Notes under the pieces: model-generated | Databases searched by the model: none | What the model saw: only the letters and a program-made list of their open reading frames with translations | Told to the model about the DNA's origin: nothing | Position numbers and translations under genes: made by a program | Assembly: GCA_023078555.1 (NCBI GenBank) | Contig: CM041200.1 | Location: 4,554,936-4,618,935 of the forward strand | Direction of reading: 5' to 3' | Length of the DNA stretch: 64,000 nucleotides | Source of the DNA: Ulva prolifera | Lineage: Eukaryota > Chlorophyta > Ulvophyceae > Ulvales > Ulvaceae | In this document: piece by piece, positions 33,801 to 43,489 of the stretch | Position numbering within the stretch: position 1 is the first letter of the stretch | How the letters are laid out: every line of letters begins with the position of its first letter

Positions 33801-34125
33801 GAACCCTAGCGACGTGCACAGCTGGGTCGGCATCATCATGTACCTGCCGACCGAGGACCCGAAGACGCGGCAGGAGATCACCGACGCGTTTGCGGCGTAC
33901 GCGCAGCTGTGCGAGCGGGAGGTGATGCCCAAGTACGGCGCCAAGTGGCACTGGGCGAAGCTGGAGCCGGGGGAGGACGCGGAGCGGCTCGCGAGGGTGC
34001 AAAGGTACCTGAAGGAGCAGTACGACGTGCGGCGGTTCAACCACGTGCGGCACACGCTGGACCCGCAGAACAACCTCGGGAACAAGTGGCTCAATGCTGT
34101 GCTCCCGCTGACGCGGGGGGCGTAG
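30882..34125 (+). CDS. GLDH: L-galactono-1,4-lactone dehydrogenase, mitochondrial
   Basis: Five exons (30882-31270, 31449-31635, 32119-32489, 33110-33524, 33679-34125) total 1809 nt, 602 residues, all phases closing. The enzyme oxidises L-galactono-1,4-lactone to ascorbate, passing electrons to cytochrome c; it also takes part in complex I assembly in plants. Visible are a basic N-terminal transit peptide, a membrane segment at about 86-104, the FAD loop LGSGISPNA (about 158), the SAHGTG motif (233-238), the YTDTVVVVKCNP strand and the active-site EQR triplet (478-480). Where animal oxidases carry a covalent-flavin His, this protein has Ile162; plants have Leu there. Ala234 fits the residue that limits O2 reactivity in the plant enzyme. 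Both features point to a dehydrogenase, not an oxidase. Length matches plant homologues. Confidence 0.97.
31995..32029. other. perfect 15-bp hairpin in GLDH intron 2
   Basis: AGGTCGCCGGTAGCA at 31995-32009 and its exact reverse complement at 32015-32029 flank a 5-nt loop, GGATA. The stem is GC-rich and lies 90 bp upstream of the exon 3 acceptor. It would be very stable in the pre-mRNA. It may be a chance or transposon-footprint palindrome, or it may affect splicing. Confidence 0.85.
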
Positions 34126-34293
34126 GCCGGCGCATGCATGTGGGGCGTGAGGAGGGGTGCACATGTGGTGCTTTGTGTGGGGGACCTGTGAGTGATGGCT
34201 TCGGATGCATGCGCCGGTGGGGATGTGGAGGAGCTGGTCGGCGATGTGATTTGTTTGGGTCGCGTGTTGGCTACATGTGCCATGCTCTGCCAT

Positions 34294-34301
34294 GTCATTT
34301 C
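34294..34301 (+). repeat. probable target-site duplication (left) of second hAT-like element
   Basis: GTCATTTC precedes the terminus and matches GTAATTAC at 35375-35382 at six of eight positions. The mismatches suggest an older insertion than the element at 26.8 kb. Confidence 0.6.
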
Positions 34302-35374
34302 TAGGGCTGCAAGTTAAGCAGCCCGGGGTCGGTGTAAGGGGTTAATTAAGTGGGCTTAATTAACCCCTAAATTTTGGCGAATTATCCGAGCCCAAACTTT
34401 GCAGATTAAGGGTTCCTTAAGCCATTGATCTGTGGTTCCGGGCGTCACGTTAAGGGTTCTTTACACATTAATTTAAACGTGTCTGCTGTTCCTGCGGGTA
34501 TGATTGCTAAGACGAATGTGCTCACAAAGGCACTGTGTTACAACGACAAAGCAAGCAAGGCAGGTAGCACCGCGAGCAACGACCAGAGGAACCGCAAACC
34601 ACGCAACCAGCCACACGCAGCACACATTAGCACACCCACGCAACGTCAGCTCCCGCACTGGCCACAGTCACACTCCCACACCCGCACACCCACCCACACT
34701 CGCACCCCTTGTACCCGCCCGGCTCCAGATGCCCGCAAGCACACGCATGCGAGGCCGTGCAGCCCAAAGGCACTGTGTACCAGCAAGCACTGTGCATGAT
34801 GTGTGGCAGCACACAGCAACCTATTTGGTCACGGTGCATGCAACATATTCAAGAATATAAAAGCTGATGCTTGCTCAACGTTACAACACATGGAACAAGG
34901 CACAGGGACATCCCGCATGCACAATCACGACAAAGTTGCGCCACACACATTGCACAACGTAGCACAGCGGCCTGATCAAACATAGAATAAGTCCACAATT
35001 GGTTTCGTGGCGGCTTTACAGAGTAATGCCCAAATATGGCAAGCAGCACTATACATAACCTAAGCGCTATACATAACCTGTATGATAATGACCATAGGTC
35101 TTATCCAGCACGTGCCCCATTGAGCCTCGGGTGCCTGTAGCAGCCTCTCCACAACGCGAGACATGCGGCTACAGGGGCCGCACACCAAGCTTTGCAAGTT
35201 ATGCATGCCAAAACTCCAGTTTACAGGTTACAACTTTAGCTATTAACTTGCTGCAAGTTACATCTTAACATAGTCACGTTAATCATCAATTTCTGAGTTA
35301 AGGGTTAATTAAGAGACCTTAAGAAACCCTTAATTTGACTTTCAAAAGTGCTTAATCTGTAACTTGCAGCCCTA
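34302..35374. mobile_element. hAT-like non-autonomous element
   Basis: The 1073-bp unit has perfect 15-bp inverted termini, TAGGGCTGCAAGTTA, and is flanked by an imperfect 8-bp duplication. Both subterminal zones are dense in TTAAGGGTT and TTAATTAA motifs. The T-A-G-G-G start and 8-bp target size fit the hAT superfamily. No transposase remnant is recognisable. Its interior carries a copy (about 34530-34670) of a dispersed repeat also seen at 21170-21285, so it either captured or was invaded by that repeat. It occupies the gap between the convergent GLDH and MurB genes. Confidence 0.86.
34530..34670. repeat. dispersed repeat copy B, nested in hAT-like element
   Basis: This is a reverse-complement relative of 21170-21285, with landmarks such as GCAAGCAAGGCAGGTAGCAC and ACGACCAGAGGAACCGC. 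Its left part also matches 50697-50750. Confidence 0.65.
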
Positions 35375-35382
35375 GTAATTAC
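35375..35382 (+). repeat. probable target-site duplication (right) of second hAT-like element
   Basis: GTAATTAC directly follows the right terminus ending GCAGCCCTA and pairs imperfectly with GTCATTTC at 34294-34301. It lies within 20 bp of the MurB stop codon. Confidence 0.6.
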
Positions 35383-35394
35383 ACCCACTCGTTA

Positions 35395-36422
35395 TCAGTT
35401 ACAGTTCCGGTTTCGTATGATCCTGATCTCCAGGTCGAGCTTGACGGCATGATCCTGCCACACCCGCTGGCGTGCGTGGTCGATCAGGGCCATGAAGTCC
35501 GTTGGTGTGGCGGCCATGTCCTCGTTCAGGAAGAAGTTTGCATGCTTCTGTGCCACGCTCGCCCCACCGATCCTGTGGCCTTTCAGCCCGCTCATCTCGA
35601 GCAGCGCCCCCGCACTCGGCCCGCCCGGCGGGTTCTTGAAAATGCAGCCCGCAGACGGCTTGTGCAGCGGCTGGGACGAGCGGCGCCTGCACCAGCTGCA
35701 CATTCTGAATACTGACCAGCCTCGAAGCATGCCCTGGTCCATGCACTTGTGCCAGCCTGGGCGCAGTTTGGGACGGCGTGCACCTGGCGAGGTACTCGCG
35801 CACGCGTGGTGCAGCCCGGGCGTCTGCGTGCAGGTCCACCGTGACTCCTGTGATGATGCCTGGAGCCTTGAGGTCGCGGTAGCCCCACTGCAGCGCCTCC
35901 GGGCGGCACGCAAACTCCTGCAGCGTGTGTGTGTCCAGGAAGTGGATGCGTCGCACCGCCGCACACATCTCCTGCAGGCCTCTGCTGTGGTTTCACAGGC
36001 CGTGCACAAGGCAGGTGTGCACTCCATGAGCGCAGTGGGTGACGGAACAAGGCAGGCCTACCCTGCCGTGCGATCCAGAATTGCACGACACAGCCCCTCC
36101 GATGGTGCCTGGTATCCCGCAGAACTCCTCCAGGCCTGCCCAGCCATTGTTTGCTGTTGAAAGCGCCAGTTTTGCCAGGCCATAGCCGCTTCCAACTCTG
36201 AGTGTGATTGCAGCGTGTAGCTTGTTCGCAACAGCGGGAGTGTGGCCCAGGTAGCTGTGTGTAGTTCCAGGTATGCACCGGGCAGCTCCATTGTTACACG
36301 AGCTTGAGGCATGCACAACGCTGCGGGACTTGATATGGTTGATGATCACAGTTCCATTGTATACTGGGTCGAGGAACAAGGCGTTTGATCCTGAGCCAAG
36401 CAGGACCCATGGCTTGCCTTCT
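35395..36422 (-). CDS. MURB: UDP-N-acetylenolpyruvoylglucosamine reductase (MurB), 5' end not resolved
   Basis: Three phase-matched exons are clear: 36422-36062, 35971-35784 and 35686-35395 (stop TGA). MurB reduces UDP-GlcNAc-enolpyruvate to UDP-MurNAc with NADPH and FAD, the second committed step of peptidoglycan synthesis. Motifs in order are the FAD loop LLGSGSNALF, VGSGYGLAKLA, GLEEFCGIPGTIGGAV, the tyrosine-bearing FGYRD-type motif as WGYRDLK, SAGCIFKNP, then LKGHRIGGASVAQKHANF and a C-terminal helix. The position of the E. coli catalytic Ser in the FKNP motif is Cys. Upstream on the same strand, near 36.95-36.72 kb, a basic Ser/Thr-rich open segment starting MSSSTRATTAPLPLAQY looks like a plastid transit peptide, but the joining exons are unresolved. 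Introns show it is nuclear, not bacterial contamination. Confidence 0.93.
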
Positions 36423-36719
36423 CTGCAACCACTGCCACATGGTTCGATACGCGGGCTCGCCTCTGACCACACAGCAGCTGCTGTCAGGCATACGGAACAC
36501 TTTCACGCATACTGAATGCAAAACTTAGAGGACGTTCTCAATGCGATGACATGCATGAGCTGTCAGAACCTGCGATCGCATCTTGCATCTCGCGACGCTG
36601 CGCATCACCTGTAATTGCACAGTGACAACAACCCACCTCCGACATTCCGCAATGATGAGCTTGAGCTGGCGGACACTTGTGCATGATAAGACACATTGCG
36701 CTGAGCCACCTGCAAAATG

Positions 36720-36995
36720 TCAGCTGCAAGTTCGAATGGGACGTTCAGGAGACATCAATAAACCGAGCCTTAGCTGGGACTGCCCTCTGCATCTTGGGCC
36801 TGAGCAAACTCGAAGCGCAGGATGCACCTGGCATGTTGACTGCGCGGGTGTATTAAGAAGACTCACACCACACCGCAAGGTCGTGTATTGTGCCAGCGGG
36901 AGAGGTGCTGTTGTGGCTCGTGTGCTGGAAGACATCACTTGCACATGTCTGCTGACACGCACAGACCTAGGCACTCTCATGGCAGCTTGGAACAC
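36720..36995 (-). other. possible transit-peptide exon of MurB
   Basis: The open segment begins with several Met codons and is rich in Arg, Ser and Thr with almost no acidic residues, as in plastid or mitochondrial targeting peptides. It lies about 300 bp 5' of the first secure MurB exon on the same strand. No phase-consistent path between them was established, so this is inference from composition and position. Confidence 0.35.
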
Positions 36996-38027
36996 TGGAG
37001 ACCGAAAGCCAAGTCAAGCTGTACAGGAAGTACAATTTGCACAAGTCTGGATAATCTATATGTAGCAGAGGACCTCAACGATACAGCACTGGTCGGGCAT
37101 GTACTCGAATGATTCTGCGTGCGATCGTGGGGAGATCATAAGCGTACATCAGATTGACATGGGTGACGGGGTGACTCTGGAACAAAAAAGGCATTCTACC
37201 TGGGAGTGAATTCACAGTCGCTTTTGCAGTGGGCTTGCATCGTCTCCGCGGAGCCATGCTTGCGACTCTGCGACGTGCATGGTGCACATGCAACCTCGCC
37301 TGCACTGGAACGCTTTGAAGCTCGCCAGCCCAATTCACAATCAGACTCTTCTCATGAAAACTGGGAAGCATGCAGCCCAGGATGTGCTTGCTGTTGCGTT
37401 GCCTGTGACCTGCTGCATTCAGGATGATGTCCTAGGCGCTTGTACAGAGCGACTGGTCGTGGGCGTCTCCGTGTAATGCAGCATACGCAAGTTCCATCGC
37501 TCATGTATGATGTGCATCTGGCTACATGTTTGTAGTGATTGTTGATCGGTCCTTCGACATTGCTTCCGCAGCCCGTCCTTTTGCTGTGACAGTAAGGGCA
37601 TGAGTTGTCCCAGTCTAAGCTAGGAGGGACGGCCTGTTGTTCCTTTTCAGTGCTCACGCTGTCCGGAATGCCTACTTTAGAACAGCTAGAGCACAAGGTG
37701 AGCTTCTGGGCAAATTTACAGACCTGGCCACTTGAGCAGGCCAAAGCGGGCTAAAGACAATCTCCTGTGATGTAGCTGCGGCTAGTTGAAGCATCCAGGC
37801 GGAGGTTGCAATATGCCCCTTGGTCAACGTATTCCAGGAGTGACACATCTAAACAGGTGATGTCGCAGGTGAGTTGGGCAGGCTCGATGCCTTGTCAGTC
37901 ACATACAGATGCCGTACAACTACGTCCCAAATGTTTCAGTTCTGGCATCAGCCGAAATCTGTCTTGTCTGCCTGGGCTGATCAATTGCCACTGGTACAGC
38001 CACACACTCACCAAAAAGTATACGCAG

Positions 38028-40914
38028 ATTACGGCGCAGCTAAGAGAGACTGAGGATGAGCTGTCTAGGCAAAAAGCAATGAATGAGATGATGCAGCATA
38101 GCACAGCCGCCGAGATAGCTGATTTGCAAAGCAAATGTGCACATCTCGAAGGTCAACAAGCCGATATTGACACGCTCATGTCTCAGAATCCATCTGTGGC
38201 CTCAGAGATTAAGAAGGCATACCTGACAGGAAAGGTGGAAGTCCAGAGGACAATGAGACGGACTGAGAAAGAGATCGAAGGCCTTCGCGATGCACTGAAG
38301 CACGCCGAAGATAAAGCGGTAGCAGCTCATGGGGAGGTGTTGGAACTGAAGGTCTGCATCCATGTTCTGTGAGATCGCGGAACAGCTCCTCGATGATCAC
38401 AGACTTTGATGTGGCTCCGTTGTTGCAGACTAAGTATTTTGAAACGATTCGCCAAAAGTCAAGTCTGTACAAACACACACAGCATCTGCAGCAGCAAGTG
38501 CAGGACCTGCAGTTACAGCAGGTACCGCACTCCGCATCATGTGCATTTCGCGCGTCATTGTCAGTATTACGCTCCGACCTCTTGTGGTACAGGTTGAGTG
38601 TGTATCCAGCACGATCAGAAACACGCAGAGGGCACAGCAGATGAGCCAGCGTGTGATGCAATCGCTGACCCATGCGGAACGGAGGACCCCAGCACCCGGT
38701 GCTGGAGATGGCGAGGTCTGCTTCCTACAGGACAAGTGACGTGACCTTCACTTGCATACTGGCTTGGCTTGTGATCACCAGAGTTGACTGCAGGTTGCTA
38801 CATTGAGAGCTGAAAACGCCATTCTGCACGAGGTGCTGCAGGGCACCCTCCCGCACTTGGACCCCGCAGCGAGCTGCCTGGTATCCACTGTCACCGGGAC
38901 ACTGCGCCAGCCACCTCAGACATGTTCAAGCGGAGACAAGACCACCTCGGCATCACTGCCCTCCACGTTGCGCAGATTGGACCAGGCAGGCGGAGAATTC
39001 GGTCAAATGGAGGCATCAGCTGCACACAATCCTGTGAATGCCTCCAACTGGGCAGCTTCTCCCGAGCAGGACTGCGGCTCTGCTGGCGAGGGACCGGACA
39101 TGCTCTCAACCCTTAGGTCTGTTCTTGGAGAGAGCAATGAGCCTGAGCAGGGCGCAGGCTCTGGAATCGCACCTGTTGAAGGCCCCGACGACGATGATGC
39201 AGGCAGCTCCTCGGGGTCAGCCTGGTCTGGGGATGATGTCATGCTGGAGGCCAGCCAGACCCTTCAAGGGTCGATGCCGAGCTCACAGGCGAGGCCAGCC
39301 CAGCCGGATGCAATCATGGCAGTGCCACCTGGGCATGCTGCGCCGAGTCTGGGCACAGTGCGACAAGTATCTTTCACCAGGAGCACGAAACTGGACTCCA
39401 CTGAGGACTCTACGCCGCCACCATCTGCAGCAATGGAAGACAGTCGGCTCGATGGAGAAGCCCGGCGAGAGCCGCTGAGGCTGGCAAAGTCTACGCGGCG
39501 CCACAAGAAGTCTCCCAGAACCCGCCGGGACACCATGGAGTTGTCACGAGTGCCACGACTAGCGGCACGGCTGCGCGCGCCGGTGCACGTGAACTCCGCC
39601 GTGTCATTCCTGCAGAAATTGGCAAAGGCCCGGACAGATGGCGGGTCGCCGGCAGAGCCTGCTGAGGGCCCCTGCATGCCTGTGGATGGCACGGCCCCGC
39701 AGCCCACCTTGCAGCATGTTTCGGCTGTACCTCATCACTGCGGTGGTGGTGATGATGACGATGATGCACAGATGGAGAAAGCGAAGGCCATCATCTCGGC
39801 TGCTGTCCATCGCAGGAAGCTGGGAGCACAGAAGGCTGCAGCAGATGGAGCAGATGGCCCTGACACTGCTAAATTGGCGGCAGCGGAGCCTGCACAGCCT
39901 GAAGCTGTGAAGCACCAACAGCAGGCTGGAGCCCCCACGCCCGGGAGTATGGCACAGGACAGTGTGGGGCCAGAGCGACAGTGCCGTAGGTCAGACGAGA
40001 CGCGTGAACAGGCGGGTGCAGCACCTGCAGCGCCCGGCCGTGAACACCAGGATGATCCCAGCGGTCAGGCAGTACCCAGACCTTCCATGTCAATGCGCAT
40101 GCCGGACGTGCATGCAACTTCCATTGCAGTGGCGAACGCGCTGAGATCGATTGGCAGCGCGAGGGGACGGGGCCAGGGTCGTGGCCAACCAGCGGTCGCA
40201 TGTGGCAGCTCCCTGCGTTCACGGAGCCCAAGCCTCGGCCCTGCTTCTGGGCGGGCACGAGGGGGCATGGAAGCGAAGCCGCTGCTGACGTCGACGCGCT
40301 TGAGGCACAGCCATACACCACCGAGGCGCTGCAGCCTCTCCCCACAGCGCCCACCGCAATGCACGAAGGACACTGTCATAGCCGAGCTGCAGGCACAGAC
40401 ATGCACAATGGCCAGCATCATGAACGAGCACATGCCATGGATGATCAACGAGGTACTGCTTTCATCCTTCTTGACATGTACAGATGTTCAAGCTTTGGAC
40501 GGCAGAGCATCAAGCAACTGTGGAGAGTGCTGGGTGGAACTGCAGGTCACGAGAGCGACGCGAGAGAAGGCAGCACCCACCACGTCGCCGTGTCAATGCA
40601 CACCTCAGTTGAGTATTTCTATGCTGGCGCAGAAGGCTCAGGCCTCTGTGAGCGTACCTGCTGGAGTGCAGTGCTTGCAGAATGGTATGCTGGTAGCTGG
40701 CCATGGCAGCTCGGGCCCTGCTACAAAACCTGACAGCAAGCGCAGCGTGGCGAAGGCTGCAGGGGACAAGTATGCAGCAACGCTGATGCAGCCTGGCATG
40801 TGGAGGCCACACACAGCGGGGAGTGTGAGGGCCGGAGGAGCAGTCACATTACATCCACCAGCTAGTCATGGGATACGTCTGCAGCAGTCACTGCTCCGAA
40901 ACAGTTCTGTCTAG
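38028..40914 (+). CDS. coiled-coil protein with long disordered tail, unidentified
   Basis: Exons 38028-38351, 38429-38521, 38593-38715 and 38794-40914 all join in phase 0 and give 886 residues; 5' exons before 38028 are likely because no start was found. The first three exons encode heptad-like helix with LRETEDELSRQKAMNEMM and RRTEKEIEGLRDALKHAE, followed by YFETIRQKSSLYKHTQHL. The long last exon opens with LRAENAILHEVLQG, continuing the coil, and then becomes low-complexity, rich in Ser, Pro, Ala and Asp. It has an Asp run near 39755 and an Arg-Gly patch (SARGRGQGRGQ) near 40160. I recognise no family. A structural or scaffolding role is plausible from the coil alone. Confidence 0.66.
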
Positions 40915-41830
40915 ATGTGGCAGATTACTGGTGCTTGCGCTCTATAGTCTGGCCGTTGCTCACTGATTCCTGGTTCTAGTCCTGCGACACACTACGATGT
41001 AGGTAAGGGCACATGTTGACGCCATACTGTGAGGGTGGAATTTGCTCAAGGCTTGCATGTGCTGCGAGTGCGTGGTATGTCAATATCATGAGTGAAGTTA
41101 CCACTTGAGATGTTTGATGCTGCCCAGGCAGATTGCATGCTGCACCCTGGAGATGTTACATATTCACACGATATCCTCACAACGGATACCCAGCCCACAG
41201 ATCCTCTCCAGTGGCTCAACACCTCTGCAAGCACCGGTCTTGTAACGTTGTACATGTGGCGATGCTGCTGGAAACTTTTCCTGGCCTTCCAACAGAACAT
41301 TTTTTTTTACAATACAATCGGCAGTGTGGTGTGCACAATACTCTTCGGTCCACCCATTTGCAATCCTTTGGATATAAAGCATCCTGTGTATACTACCAAA
41401 AAGTGACACATCTCTGCAAACTTCTCAGGCATCATACACCGCAGACCTCCACACATGCTCGGTCGGTTGTATCCTGCAGACATACCATTGCAAGTTCCGC
41501 ATTGTCACACGATAAGCCTTGGCATAAGCATGCACTGTCCACAGACAACGGTTTGCACAGACTCCGGCACAATGTGCATATGGGGAGCCAATGCACACGG
41601 CAATCAATGCAACATCGCTTCGTTCTTGGCATATACAGCGCCAACAGACTTGCTGGCGATGACATCTACGTCTCGCATTCTACGAGCTCACATTGGCACT
41701 AGCCTATCCCGGCGTGATAGCGGAAATGTGGGCCGCGGTGTTTGGTGGGGTGCACATAATCAAGCAAGGGCCAGACCAGTTCTCAGCCACGGCAGCACAC
41801 CCGCTCGTCCGCGTGCAGGTGATATGTAGC
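40915..41830. other. stretch without a confident gene
   Basis: A plus-strand frame at 41455-41829 contains TVCTDSGTMCIWGANAHGNQ, which faintly resembles one RCC1-type repeat (a small residue cluster, then WG-N-G). There is a single copy and no neighbouring repeats or splice support, so I do not call a gene. The rest shows nothing. Confidence 0.4.
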
Positions 41831-41831
41831 C

Positions 41832-42860
41832 TCATGTGTAGCCACATGATCCAGCAGCACGTGTGAATGCTCGTCGGGGAACCTTCAGACCGTACCTGAT
41901 GTCATCACACAACATATACCTGCTCCGTATCGATTCTTTACTGTGATTGCCTTGCTTCGCCGGTGGGTGAAGACAGGATATTTTGTCTATATATCTTGCA
42001 TGTTCCACGTCGTGAGCGCCGCTCCATCGCAAGGCATGGCTGTGCATCCTAGGCGGACTTCTCCACTCAAGTTTCACTTGCCTGCGACGTTTCAGCACTG
42101 AGGGGTGGGGTGTGCAGCATGCACTTCTCATTTCCATGTCTGACTCCCATTGCGCATGTCACATGCTGTCCCTTACCTCGGGTGAGCTTCTGGATGGCTG
42201 CGACCACACTGCTGATGGCGGTGGCACCGTACTCGGGGCGGAAGAGCTTGGCATCAACGCTCTGCAGTGCTTCCCCTTCCGCTCCCACGAAGCAGAGGTT
42301 GGACTGCTTGTTGAGGATGGACAAGTGCTGGCTCGTCACGGGATGCTGCCACATAGATGCGTGCATGGCCAGATGCAGCAGATGGGGCTTGTCAGGCGGC
42401 CACGCCCTGACCACACTCATAACCAGATCGTCACACAAGCCATGCGCCATTTTCGCCAGATAGTTCGCTGAACACGGTGAGATGACCAGAACGTCCGCCC
42501 AGCGCGTCAATTCGATGTGCAGGACCTCGTCCCCAACCTGCGCACAACAGACTTTCTTAAACATCGCCCCAGCATGCCTAGACAGCTCTCTGGTGCAGTA
42601 GCCTACTTCAGAGCACCACGTACGTATGGTCAGTCGCGTGCCTTTTGCCATGCATACCATTCCTGCTCATCATCAAGGGCCTGGTCGAGATGCTGGTCGC
42701 TGACAAAAGGTTTGGCACCAGAAGCCAGGATAATCTTGACCTGAAACCCAGACTCCTGAATCTGGTCTACCAGGAGCCTAGTTACGGCTGCAGACTCATG
42801 ATCTGTCGCGCACAGCAGCACATGGCCAACGCTGTGTGGCACGGGCATTGGATCCATCAT
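41832..42860 (-). CDS. HAL3/PPCDC-family flavoprotein lacking two key residues
   Basis: Exons 42860-42642, 42537-42177 and 42097-41832 give 846 nt, 281 residues, phases closing. The family decarboxylates 4'-phosphopantothenoylcysteine to 4'-phosphopantetheine in CoA synthesis, using FMN. The core is intact: DDEQEWYAWQ, then VLHIELTRWADVLVISPCSA with the catalytic His at residue 80, then NYLAKMAHGLCDDLVMSVVRAW. Two other essential elements differ. The substrate-binding P-x-M-N motif reads LAMH (129-132), so the Asn is His, and the flexible-flap Cys motif (CGD-G in plants) is not present. Intron 1 uses a GC donor (AAG/GCACGC), and this choice matches plant spacing exactly. The basic C-terminal exon is less certain. 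The protein may be a regulatory homologue like yeast Sis2/Vhs3 or work with a partner subunit. Confidence 0.84.
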
Positions 42861-43489
42861 TGCCTACGGTGTGTACGCAGATGAAGCCCCACACGATGCA
42901 CAGAGTACGTTCTGAAGATATTTGCAAGTGGGCAGCCTATGGTATTGACTTGCGATGGACCTCGCCTCCCGCCATGAACAGAACCCCCGGCACACGTGCT
43001 GGTTCAAAGCTGTTGTTGCAAGATCTCTCGGCGCAGTTGTGTGGCACAACGAAGGTGATGTGAGTTTGCAGGTTTACGATGAGCAGCTAGGTCGGCTCGA
43101 AAGTTGCGACAGCCCGGGTGACAGGAGGACGCAGCAGTCGTGGATACTTGGACAACTGTCTGCACCTGGACATGCGGCACCTGGCTTGACATAGAAACGC
43201 ATGGCAGACGATATTCCTCTGTCGCCATGTGCATCTCATGCCAGGTGCATGGTTGCCTCCCGCGTGATGTGGCTTGCGCGTGCTCGCGGCCGCAGCGGAG
43301 CGCGGTGTTTGAATAAAACCTTCACCGACCGCTTGGCAAGCATAGGCTTGTCGACCCCCAGTGCATCGTGAATTCTTTCTCACGTACCTTCAATTGTCGT
43401 ATCGGCGGTGAGAGACGGCAGCAGTTGATGTGCCGACTGGCTGTCTGCGGCAGCACGACCTACACTGCACGCAACTTGTGAGTCAAAGC
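42861..43489. promoter_or_regulatory. divergent promoter region between PPCDC-like gene and PEPC
   Basis: The two genes start back to back, 629 bp apart, so both promoters must lie here or in untranslated exons within it. No TATA-like element stands out. No internal gene is supported. Confidence 0.5.

Noticed and set aside
34302-35374. Element considered as an LTR fragment
   Set aside because: Its ends are inverted, not direct, and the flanking duplication is 8 bp with hAT-type termini.
41455-41829. Possible RCC1-repeat protein fragment
   Set aside because: Only one weak repeat-like stretch, with no neighbouring blades or splice support.
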